Source: Rubrivivax sp.
Lineage (GTDB): Bacteria; Pseudomonadota; Gammaproteobacteria; Burkholderiales; Burkholderiaceae_C
Direction of reading: 5' to 3'
Length of the DNA stretch: 12,155 bases
NCBI GenBank assembly: GCA_030693565.1
Contig: JAUYAJ010000545.1
Location: 1-12,155, forward strand
The notes beneath the pieces are model-generated. The model made no database searches, was not told the DNA's origin, and saw only the letters and a list, made by a program, of their open reading frames with translations. Shown one piece after another: positions 6,747 to 12,155 of this stretch. How positions within the stretch are numbered: position 1 is the first letter of the stretch; the number at the start of each line of letters is the position of its first letter. The position numbers and the translations under genes were made by a program.

Positions 6747-6775
6747 ACTGTAATGCGAATTGTTCGCATTAGCAA
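6747..6775 (-). promoter_or_regulatory. Candidate sigma-70 promoter for bfd-hemP operon
   Basis: On the minus strand TTGCTA (6775-6770) and TACAGT (6752-6747) are separated by 17 bases, each matching four of six consensus positions. The pair brackets the palindromic operator, which would make Fur binding directly occlude RNA polymerase. If used, transcription would start at about 6740, on the bfd start codon itself. The hexamers are weak, so this is tentative. Confidence 0.3.
6751..6771. promoter_or_regulatory. Fur-box-like operator upstream of bfd
   Basis: A perfect inverted repeat: TAATGCGAA, three-base spacer TTG, TTCGCATTA. It is AT-richer than its surroundings and stands out in a GC-rich region. 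The core resembles the AATGCGAAT-n-ATTCGCATT form of Fur boxes, with one centre mismatch. The operator lies 10 bp upstream of the bfd ATG and 69 bp downstream of the bfr stop. Iron-loaded Fur would be expected to repress bfd, hemP and the genes behind them. The palindrome is directly visible; the identity of the regulator is inferred from motif and gene content. Confidence 0.8.
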
Positions 6776-6810
6776 GCACTGATCGGTGCCAGGGTCTTGG
6801 CGCACCGGGT

Positions 6811-6828
6811 CGGCCGCCGATGCGGCCG
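6811..6828. other. GC-rich hairpin between bfr and bfd
   Basis: A 7-bp perfect stem (CGGCCGC / GCGGCCG) with a four-base loop, 12 bp downstream of the bfr stop in the minus direction. No T tract follows it, so it is not a standard intrinsic terminator. It could protect the bfr 3' end or weaken read-through into bfd, or be chance in GC-rich DNA. Confidence 0.3.
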
Positions 6829-6840
6829 CCGGCGGGTCGA

Positions 6841-7311
6841 TCAGGACGCCAGCTGGGTCTGCAGGTAGTTCTGCTCACCGACCTTGCCGACCAGGTCGAG
6901 CTGGGTCTCGAGGAAGTCGATGTGCTCCTCGGTGTCACCCAGGATGTGCTGCAGCAGGTCGCGCGAGACATAGTCGCGCACCGCCTCGCAATGGGCGATG
7001 CCGTCCTTGATCGTCGCTTGCGCGGTCTGCTCAAGCTTGAGATCGCAGCCCAGCGCCTCGACCAGCGTCTCACCGATCATCAGCTTGCCCAGGTCCTGCA
7101 GGTTGGGCAGGGCGTCGAGCGCGAACAGGCGGTCCATCAAGGCGTCGGCATGTTTCATCTCGCCGATCGACTCTTCGTATTCCTTCTTCGCGATGCGCTC
7201 GAAGCCCCAGTGCTTGAACATGCGGTAGTGCAGGAAGTACTGATTGATCGCCGTCAGCTCGTTCTTCAGCTGCGCCTGCAGCCACTGAATGACCAGGGGG
7301 TCGCCTTGCAT
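6841..7311 (-). CDS. bfr: Bacterioferritin
   Basis: A 156-residue heme-containing ferritin that forms a 24-subunit cytoplasmic iron store. It aligns without gaps to the E. coli protein from memory. The N terminus MQGDPLVIQWL is typical, Met52 (in GEMKHAD) is the axial ligand of the intersubunit heme, and ferroxidase ligands Glu18, Glu51, His54, Glu94 and His130 are present. The position of E. coli Glu127 is Thr here (DTEEH), with glutamates at 128 and 129. The ATG at 7309-7311 has AAGGA (7322-7318) six bases upstream. The gene precedes bfd and hemP on the same strand but is separated from them by the Fur-like operator, so the two units may respond oppositely to iron. The 82 bp upstream hold a GC-rich inverted repeat and no clear promoter. 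Confidence 0.96.
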   Translation of the reverse strand: MQGDPLVIQWLQAQLKNELTAINQYFLHYRMFKHWGFERIAKKEYEESIGEMKHADALMDRLFALDALPNLQDLGKLMIGETLVEALGCDLKLEQTAQATIKDGIAHCEAVRDYVSRDLLQHILGDTEEHIDFLETQLDLVGKVGEQNYLQTQLAS

Positions 7312-7325
7312 GGTGTGTCCTTGTC

Positions 7326-7388
7326 TCGGAGTTCGGGGGCCGGCCGGGGCACGGCAATGCCGTCATTGTCGCCCCGCCCCGGCTCCGA
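7326..7388. other. GC-rich inverted repeat between TRAP permease and bfr
   Basis: TCGGAG (7326-7331) pairs with CTCCGA (7383-7388), and CCGGGGC (7344-7350) pairs with GCCCCGG (7376-7382), with a 12-base bulge on one side. A smaller ACGGC-AAT-GCCGT hairpin (7351-7363) lies inside the loop. No T tract follows on the minus strand. It may be a factor-dependent end for the permease transcript or a structured bfr leader. Confidence 0.3.
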
Positions 7389-7393
7389 AGCCC

Positions 7394-9421
7394 TCAGGCC
7401 GGCTTCAACTCCTTGCGCAGGAACTGGATGAGCAGCGTCAGCGCGACGAAGCCGAAGCCGAGCGCGCTGGTCACGGCGCTGGGGTAGACCAGCGCAAAAC
7501 CGGCGACGATCAGCATCCAGCGTTCGATCAGCGTCGTCTTCTTCAGCGCCCAGCCCTGGAAGCCGGCGGCCAGCGCCGCAACGCCGACGGCCGCCGTCAG
7601 CGTGATCTCTGCAATTGCCCACCAGTTGGCCGTGGCCAGCGCCTTGGTCGAGCCCATCAGCAGCAAGCCCAGCCCTGCGGGGTCGAGCACGAACATGAAG
7701 GGCACGAGGAAGGCCGGCACGGTGTACTTCCAGCACTGCAGCGTCGTCTTGTAGGGGTCGCCGCCGGTGATGGCGGCGGCCGCGAAAGGCGACAGCGCGG
7801 TCGGCGGTGACACCTCGGACAGAACGGCGTAATAGAAGATGAACATGTGGGCGGCGAAGTCGGGCACGCCGAGCTTGATCAGTGCCGGCGCGGCGATCAC
7901 CGCGCAAATGATGTACGACGCCGTCACCGGCACCGCCAGGCCGACGATCCACACCACCAGCGAGGTGTAGATCGCCGTCAGCAGCAGCGAGCCGCCGGCG
8001 TAGTCGATCACGATGGTGCTGAACTTCAGCCCCAGGCCGGTCAAAGTGACCACACCGACGATGATGCCGGCGCCGGCGCAGGTGGCGGCCACGTTGAGCA
8101 CACCGATCGAGCCGCCTTCCATCGCTTTCACGAACGGTGACTGGAACAGGTTCTTGGTGAACGATCCCTTGCCCTGGAACAAGTCGTAGGACAGCAGCGC
8201 GGTGTCGCGGCGCAGGAAGCTGGTGGCGAACGACACCACGGTGGCCCAGAACACCGACAGCACGGGCGAGAAACCCCACATCATGAAGCCGACGATGGAC
8301 ACCAGCGAGAGGAAGTGGAACCAGTACTTGCGCGTCAGGTTCCAGACCGAGTCGACCTTGAAGAAGGCGGTCTTGCCCATGCCGTACTTGCGGGCGTCGA
8401 TTTCCACCATCAGGAACAGCGCCAGGTAGAACAGCAGCGTCGGGATCACCGCCATCAACAGCACGTCGAGGTAGGAGATCTTGAGGAACTCGGCGATCAG
8501 AAAAGCCGCCGCGCCCAGCACCGGCGGCGAGATGATGGCGCCCAGCCCGCCCGCGGCCAGCAGGCCGCCAGCGGCGTTCTTCTCGTAGCCGACCTTGGCC
8601 AGCATCGGGTAGGCCACGGCGCCCAGCGTCACCGTCGTGGCCACCCCCGAGCCCGAGGGCCCGCCCAGCAGGAACGAAGCCAGCACCACGGTGCGCCCGG
8701 CGCCAGTGGGCTTGCCGCCCATGGCCGCGAACGAGAAGTCGATGTAGAACTTGCCGGCGCCCGAGTACTGCAGGAAGGCGCCGAAGATGGTGAAGAGGAT
8801 GATCAGCGACGACGAGACATCGACGGCAACGCCGTAAATGCCTTCGAGCGTCATGTACATCACGCCGACCAGGCGCCCGACCTCGTAGCCCTTGTGCGTC
8901 CACGGCGCCGGCAGGTAGGGCCCGAACAGCGCATAGGCAACGAAGGCCGAGATGACGATCGGCATGATCCAGCCGTTGGTGCGCCGCATGGCCTCGAGCA
9001 CCAAGGCGATCAGCGCGATGCCGAAGGCAATGTCCCAAGGCGCCGGCGTGGTGTTGCGGTCGGTGAAGTCGTCGCCGCCCATGATCAGGTAGACGACGAT
9101 GGCGATCGACAGCGCAGCGGCGATCCAGTCCCACCACATGATGCGGTGGCGAAAGCGCGCGCTGGCCGGAAACACCAGGAAGCACAGGCACAGCACCCAG
9201 CCGACGTGGATAGGCCGCAGCGTCTGCGTCGGCACGATGGCGTAGGCGGTGTAGAGGTGGAACACCGACATCGCGAAGGCGACGACGACGACGAAGACGC
9301 CCAGCCAGCCGCCGAGCTTGTTGGCCGCGCCTTCCTCGGCTTCGATGAATTCCTCGGCCTTGTGCAGCGCGTCGGAACTGACGACGACATCGGGCTGGTC
9401 TGCGGGCGTGGGCTGGCTCAT
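7394..9421 (-). CDS. TRAP transporter fused permease (4TM/12TM, DctQM-like)
   Basis: A 675-residue inner-membrane protein that fuses the small (4TM) and large (12TM) TRAP subunits, as usual for TAXI-type systems. It would couple uptake of an organic acid, delivered by the periplasmic TAXI protein, to an ion gradient. A hydrophilic N-terminal tail of about 35 residues (EEFIEAEEGAANK) precedes the first membrane segment (LGGWLGVFVVVVAFAMSVF). The large-subunit signatures are visible in two halves: GGPSGSGVATTVTLG with AAGGLGAIISPPVLG (about 252-300), and LSEVSPPTALSPFAAAAITGGDP (about 533-556). The ATG at 9419-9421 has GAGG nine bases upstream; the frame runs open to 9535 through the terminator, which is not coding. 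It lies 85 bp behind its binding protein gene, across an intrinsic terminator. The substrate cannot be told from sequence. Confidence 0.93.
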   Translation of the reverse strand: MSQPTPADQPDVVVSSDALHKAEEFIEAEEGAANKLGGWLGVFVVVVAFAMSVFHLYTAYAIVPTQTLRPIHVGWVLCLCFLVFPASARFRHRIMWWDWIAAALSIAIVVYLIMGGDDFTDRNTTPAPWDIAFGIALIALVLEAMRRTNGWIMPIVISAFVAYALFGPYLPAPWTHKGYEVGRLVGVMYMTLEGIYGVAVDVSSSLIILFTIFGAFLQYSGAGKFYIDFSFAAMGGKPTGAGRTVVLASFLLGGPSGSGVATTVTLGAVAYPMLAKVGYEKNAAGGLLAAGGLGAIISPPVLGAAAFLIAEFLKISYLDVLLMAVIPTLLFYLALFLMVEIDARKYGMGKTAFFKVDSVWNLTRKYWFHFLSLVSIVGFMMWGFSPVLSVFWATVVSFATSFLRRDTALLSYDLFQGKGSFTKNLFQSPFVKAMEGGSIGVLNVAATCAGAGIIVGVVTLTGLGLKFSTIVIDYAGGSLLLTAIYTSLVVWIVGLAVPVTASYIICAVIAAPALIKLGVPDFAAHMFIFYYAVLSEVSPPTALSPFAAAAITGGDPYKTTLQCWKYTVPAFLVPFMFVLDPAGLGLLLMGSTKALATANWWAIAEITLTAAVGVAALAAGFQGWALKKTTLIERWMLIVAGFALVYPSAVTSALGFGFVALTLLIQFLRKELKPA

Positions 9422-9439
9422 GCGCGGGAACCTCGTTCG

Positions 9440-9450
9440 GCGGGTTGAGA
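9440..9450 (-). repeat. Leader motif TCTCAACCCGC, copy 1 (TRAP permease)
   Basis: An 11-base motif 18 bases before the TRAP permease ATG on the minus strand, between the terminator and the gene. Near-identical copies precede the TAXI gene (10469-10479) and the Bug gene (11584-11594). Confidence 0.4.
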
Positions 9451-9456
9451 CTGTCG

Positions 9457-9492
9457 AAAAAAAGCCCTCCCCAGCACGGGTCTGGGGAGGGC
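9457..9492 (-). terminator. Intrinsic terminator between TAXI binding protein and TRAP permease
   Basis: On the minus strand a perfect 10-bp stem (GCCCTCCCCA / TGGGGAGGGC) with a nine-base loop is followed directly by seven T residues. It starts 14 bases after the TAXI stop codon and ends 35 bases before the permease start. It is the only textbook Rho-independent terminator in the window. Partial read-through would give much more periplasmic binding protein than membrane subunit. Confidence 0.92.
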
Positions 9493-9506
9493 GTTCACAG
9501 AGCCTG

Positions 9507-10457
9507 TCAGTTGACCTTGATGCCCTTTTCGGCAAAGTACTTCACCGCGCCCGGGTGGAAGGGGATCGGCGAAGCGCTGCCCTTCTGGTTCTCGAGCTTG
9601 ATGTTGGCCGACTCCTTGTGCACCGCGATCAGGTCTTCGCGCTTGTCGAAGATGGTCTTGACGATGTTGTAGGCGGTGCGCTCGTCCATGCTCTCGTGAG
9701 CGACGAGGATGTTCATCACCGTGGCCTGCTTGTTGTCGCTGTCCATGCCGCGATAAACGTCCTTGGAGATCGCGTCTTCGACGTAGAGGTTGCCGTACTT
9801 CTTGTTCATCGCCGAGACGGTGTCGGCATGGTCGATCAGCTTGACCTTGGTGTTGGGCGTGTTGGCCAGGTCGGTGACGCCGGCGGTGGGCAGACCGCCG
9901 ACCCAGAAGAAGGCGTCGATCTTGCCGTCCTTGACCGCGTTGACCGACTCGGCCACGCCAAGGCGCTCACGCTTGAGGTCGCTGTCCTTGTCCAGGCCGG
10001 CGGCCTCGATGACACGAAACGCCATCACCTCGGTGGCGCTGCCCGGCGAGCCGGTGGACACGCGCTTGCCCTTGAGGTCTTTCATGGTGTTGATGCCGCG
10101 ACCTTCCACGGTGACCACGTGCATGCGGTTCGGGTACAGGATCATCAAGGTGCGCACCGGCACCTTGTTGCCCTTGAACTTGTCCTCGCCGCGGTAGGCA
10201 TCCTGGCCGGCGTCGGTCATGCTGAAGGCGATGTAGGGCTTGCCGGTGCCGATCAGCTTGAGGTTGTCGACCGAGCCGCCGGTGACTTCGGCCGTGGCCT
10301 GCATGCCGGGTACGTGTTTGGACAGCACGGCCGCGATGCCGCCGCCCATCGGGTAGTAGACGCCGCCGGTGCCGCCGGTGGCGATCGAGATGTTCTGGGC
10401 CTGGGCGCTGATCGACAGCGCCAAACCGGCCAGCATCAGGCTGAGAGTTCGCTTCAT
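9507..10457 (-). CDS. TAXI-family TRAP transporter substrate-binding protein
   Basis: A 316-residue periplasmic solute-binding subunit of a TAXI-type TRAP transporter. The Sec signal peptide covers about residues 1-20 (MKRT, hydrophobic core, AQA cleavage). The mature protein opens with the family motif ISIATGGTGGVYYPMGG (glycine-rich, 23-39), followed later by KRVSTGSPGSATEV and DAFFWVGGLPTAGVTDL, all characteristic of TAXI proteins. The length is normal. The ATG at 10455-10457 has AGGAG (10467-10463) five bases upstream. The next gene downstream is the fused permease, after the intrinsic terminator. The 137 bp between this gene and the Bug gene hold the leader motif and a small CTCAG/CTGAG hairpin; no convincing promoter was seen. 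Family members are often annotated for glutamate, dicarboxylates or unknown acids; the ligand here is unknown. Confidence 0.94.
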   Translation of the reverse strand: MKRTLSLMLAGLALSISAQAQNISIATGGTGGVYYPMGGGIAAVLSKHVPGMQATAEVTGGSVDNLKLIGTGKPYIAFSMTDAGQDAYRGEDKFKGNKVPVRTLMILYPNRMHVVTVEGRGINTMKDLKGKRVSTGSPGSATEVMAFRVIEAAGLDKDSDLKRERLGVAESVNAVKDGKIDAFFWVGGLPTAGVTDLANTPNTKVKLIDHADTVSAMNKKYGNLYVEDAISKDVYRGMDSDNKQATVMNILVAHESMDERTAYNIVKTIFDKREDLIAVHKESANIKLENQKGSASPIPFHPGAVKYFAEKGIKVN

Positions 10458-10468
10458 GGTGTCTCCTG

Positions 10469-10479
10469 GTGGGTTGAGA
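10469..10479 (-). repeat. Leader motif TCTCAACCCAC, copy 2 (TAXI gene)
   Basis: An 11-base motif 11 bases before the TAXI gene ATG on the minus strand, just upstream of its AGGAG site. It differs from copy 1 at one position and from copy 3 at one position. Confidence 0.4.
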
Positions 10480-10594
10480 AATCGTCGTTCACAAGGCCGC
10501 CGCGCTCAGAGGCTGAGAGGTCGGTTTCATTCTGGCACCCCGCCTGGCGCAGGGCGATACTGGATTTCCACATCAGCGCCGACGCAGCAGCCAC

Positions 10595-11569
10595 TCATTC
10601 GGCCTTGATGCCGGCCTGCTTGATCAGCGCCGCGTACTTGGCCAGCTGGGCGCGGGTGGCGTTGCCCAGTTCGTCGGCGCTGGAGCCGCGCGGTGTCAGG
10701 CCTTGGGCCAGCAGCAGTTCGCGCACCGCCGGGTCGGCCAGCGCCTTGACGATCTCGGCGTTGAGCCGGGCGACGATGTCGGCCGGCGTGCCCGCTGGCG
10801 CCATCACGGTGAACCAGGAGTTGAACTCGAAGCCCGGCAGTCCGGATTCAGACACCGTCGGTACGTCGGGGTGTTGCGGCATGCGTTTGGGCGTCGACAC
10901 CGCGATCAGCTTGACCCGGTTGCCTTTGATCAGCGGGTTGACCGTGGCCAGGCCCTGGAAGGCCACCGCCACTTCGCCGCCAGCCACACCGATGGCGGCC
11001 TGTGTCGCACCCTTGTAAGGCACGTGATTCAGGCTGACGCCGGCTTCGGCGGCGAACAGCGCCATCGCGATGTGCTGCGGGCTGCCGATGCCGCCCGAGC
11101 CGTAGTCGATCTTGCCCGGTGCCGCCTTCGCCGCGCTGATCAGCGCGGCCGCGTTGGCATGGCTGGCCGCGGGGTTGGCGACCAGGCCCCATTCCACCGT
11201 GGCCACCAGCGACACCGGGGTGAAGTCACGCAAGATGTCCCACGGCAGCCTGGCCTGCAAGGCGGGCACCATGGTCATCACGCTGTCGTTGAAGCCACCG
11301 ATGGTGTAGCCGTCGGGCGCGGATTTGGCGACCCGGTCGGCGCCGACGATGCCCGACGCACCGGGCAGGTTTTCCACCACCACCGGCTGGCCCAGCGTGG
11401 TCGACATCTTTTGCGCCACGATGCGCGCGGCGACGTCGACGGCGCTGCCGGCCGCCAGCGGCACGATCATGCGCACCGGCTTGTTCGGATAGGCGCCTTG
11501 GGCTTGCAAGGCCAGCGGCACGGCCAGCGCGGCGCCGACCAGGCACCGGGTGAACAGATTGCGCTTCAT
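10595..11569 (-). CDS. Bug/TctC-type tripartite tricarboxylate transporter binding protein
   Basis: A 324-residue periplasmic binding protein of the Bug family, which is greatly expanded in Burkholderiales. Its members bind carboxylated compounds for TctAB permeases, or act as orphan sensors. The ATG at 11567-11569 is preferred over the upstream ATG at 11605 because it places a normal signal peptide (MKRNLFTR, hydrophobic stretch, LQAQ cleavage near residue 23) at the N terminus. The mature start YPNKPVRMIVPLAAGSAVDV (27-46), with Asp45 in the family's conserved position, is diagnostic. PGKIDYGSGGIGSPQH, HVPYKG and GLPGFEFNSWF are further Bug stretches. No tctA or tctB gene is in the window, so it appears orphan here. 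It lies 45 bp behind an enolase-superfamily gene and probably shares its transcript. Confidence 0.94.
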   Translation of the reverse strand: MKRNLFTRCLVGAALAVPLALQAQGAYPNKPVRMIVPLAAGSAVDVAARIVAQKMSTTLGQPVVVENLPGASGIVGADRVAKSAPDGYTIGGFNDSVMTMVPALQARLPWDILRDFTPVSLVATVEWGLVANPAASHANAAALISAAKAAPGKIDYGSGGIGSPQHIAMALFAAEAGVSLNHVPYKGATQAAIGVAGGEVAVAFQGLATVNPLIKGNRVKLIAVSTPKRMPQHPDVPTVSESGLPGFEFNSWFTVMAPAGTPADIVARLNAEIVKALADPAVRELLLAQGLTPRGSSADELGNATRAQLAKYAALIKQAGIKAE

Positions 11570-11583
11570 GGTGTCAGGCTCGA

Positions 11584-11594
11584 GTGGGTTCAGA
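11584..11594 (-). repeat. Leader motif TCTGAACCCAC, copy 3 (Bug gene)
   Basis: An 11-base motif 14 bases before the Bug gene ATG on the minus strand. Downstream of the motif, both this leader and the TAXI leader end in GACACC-ATGAAGCG. Confidence 0.4.
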
Positions 11595-11614
11595 CAAATT
11601 GGCAAGGCCGGCGC

Positions 11615-12155
11615 TCAATGCGGCGACTTGATGGCAGTCCAGGCCGAAGCGCCGCCGCCATAGCGGGCCACTGCGGCCTCGTCGAACTGGAAGCCCAGGC
11701 CCGGCGTCTGGCGCAGCAGCACATGGCCGTCCCGGTGTTCGAGCTGGTTGTCGATCAGGCGGCGGAAGTTCAGCACTTGGTCGTCGGTGAAGAACTCGAC
11801 GTAGCGCGCGTTCGGCGTGGCCGCCGCCAGCGGCGCGTGCAAGTCGTGGAACCAGTGCGGGCTGACGGTGACGCCGCAGCTGCCGGCGTGGGCGGCAATG
11901 CGCCGCCACTCCGAGATGCCGCCGCAGACGGCGGCGTCGGCCTGCAGGATCTCGGCGCCGCCGGCGTCGATGAGCTCGCGAAAGCGCCAGCGCCCGACCT
12001 CGATCTCGCCAGTGGCCAGGGTGATGCGGGTCTGCCGCGCCAGCCGCGCGTGCAGGTCGATGGCATCGGGCGTGAACGGCTCTTCGATCCAGTAGGGGTC
12101 GTAGGCCTCGAAGCGGCGCGTGTATTCGAGCGCGCGCGGCAGGTCGGCCCAGCCG
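11615..12155 (-). CDS. Mandelate racemase/muconate lactonizing family enzyme, 5' end missing
   Basis: The frame is open from the window edge (base 12154) to the TGA at 11617-11615, giving the last 179 residues of a family protein usually near 370-400. This is the C-terminal half of the enolase-superfamily barrel. WIEEPF (residues 22-27 of the fragment) carries one metal-binding Glu and LATGEIE the next. ILQADAAVCGG supplies the Asp and SPHWFHDLH the His of a mandelate-racemase-type His-Asp dyad. Such enzymes abstract the alpha proton of carboxylates; many are sugar-acid dehydratases. The apparent start at 11842 is an internal TTG, and the residues before it continue the family sequence. It is first on the minus strand and 45 bp ahead of the Bug gene, a pairing that suggests uptake and catabolism of one hydroxy or sugar acid. 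Substrate is not determinable here. Confidence 0.9.
   Translation of the reverse strand, partial: GWADLPRALEYTRRFEAYDPYWIEEPFTPDAIDLHARLARQTRITLATGEIEVGRWRFRELIDAGGAEILQADAAVCGGISEWRRIAAHAGSCGVTVSPHWFHDLHAPLAAATPNARYVEFFTDDQVLNFRRLIDNQLEHRDGHVLLRQTPGLGFQFDEAAVARYGGGASAWTAIKSPH

Noticed and set aside
6492..7073. 193-residue extension of Bfd upstream of 6740
   Set aside because: It would run through the palindromic operator and into bfr in another frame, while Bfd family proteins begin at the MIVCLC sequence.
7351..7363. ACGGC-AAT-GCCGT palindrome upstream of bfr as a second Fur box
   Set aside because: The arms are only 5 bp and GC-rich, and do not resemble the AATGCGAAT-type motif near bfd.
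7266..9191. 641-residue minus-strand frame inside the TRAP permease
   Set aside because: It is out of frame with the well-supported permease, very Arg/His-rich, and without membrane segments.
8315..9448. 377-residue plus-strand frame rich in Asp, His and Arg opposite the TRAP permease
   Set aside because: The odd composition is the complement of membrane-protein codons, and the strand holds no start signal. Shadow frame.
9422..9535. N-terminal extension of the TRAP permease to 9535
   Set aside because: The added 38 residues are encoded by the intrinsic terminator and the end of the TAXI gene. The ATG at 9421 has a ribosome site.
9318..11018. 566-residue plus-strand frame opposite TAXI, Bug and the terminator
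   Set aside because: It reads through the intrinsic terminator and two convincing binding-protein genes on the other strand, and shows no domain.
1..12155. Search for mobile elements, CRISPR repeats, tRNA or rRNA genes, toxin-antitoxin pairs or phage genes
   Set aside because: I saw no transposase or integrase motif, regularly spaced repeats, or RNA gene signature. Composition is uniformly GC-rich and the genes are ordinary for Burkholderiales.

Overview
The window is about 12 kb of very GC-rich DNA with dense, single-frame coding and GTG as well as ATG starts. The gene families (Box benzoyl-CoA epoxidase, HemP/Bfd/Bfr iron genes, a Bug-type binding protein, a TAXI-TRAP transporter) point to a betaproteobacterium of the order Burkholderiales, probably a Comamonadaceae/Sphaerotilaceae-like lineage. 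That placement rests on protein resemblance from memory, not on a search.

Region 1 (1-3739, + strand) is the end of an aerobic benzoate degradation operon. It holds the C-terminal two thirds of boxB (diiron benzoyl-CoA epoxidase), boxA (its NADPH- and iron-sulfur-dependent reductase, overlapping boxB by 4 bp), and a PaaH-type 3-hydroxyacyl-CoA dehydrogenase suited to the later beta-oxidation-like steps from dehydroadipyl-CoA to succinyl-CoA plus acetyl-CoA.

Region 2 (3750-7311, - strand) meets region 1 tail to tail with only 10 bp between the stop codons. It is an iron and heme handling locus. In transcription order it reads bacterioferritin (bfr), bacterioferritin-associated ferredoxin (bfd), hemP, a DUF2325 protein, an unrecognised 122-residue protein, and a ChaN-family lipoprotein. 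The last five are tightly spaced. A perfect 21-bp palindrome that looks like a Fur operator lies 10 bp upstream of bfd, between the storage gene bfr and the five-gene unit. The simplest reading is that iron starvation turns on release of ferritin iron (Bfd) and the heme uptake factor (HemP), together with two uncharacterised proteins and a predicted heme-binding lipoprotein.

Region 3 (7394-12155, - strand) is a transport and catabolism block. In transcription order it has the C-terminal part of an enolase-superfamily (mandelate racemase-like) enzyme, an orphan Bug/TctC-type periplasmic binding protein, a TAXI-type TRAP binding protein, and the fused TRAP membrane subunit. A canonical intrinsic terminator sits between the TAXI binding protein and its permease. 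A short near-identical leader motif precedes the start codons of all three transport genes.

No tRNA, rRNA, CRISPR, insertion sequence or integration boundary was seen. All gaps between genes are shorter than 150 bp. The best candidate for little-described biology is the DUF2325 / 122-residue protein / ChaN trio inside the Fur-box-linked iron operon.
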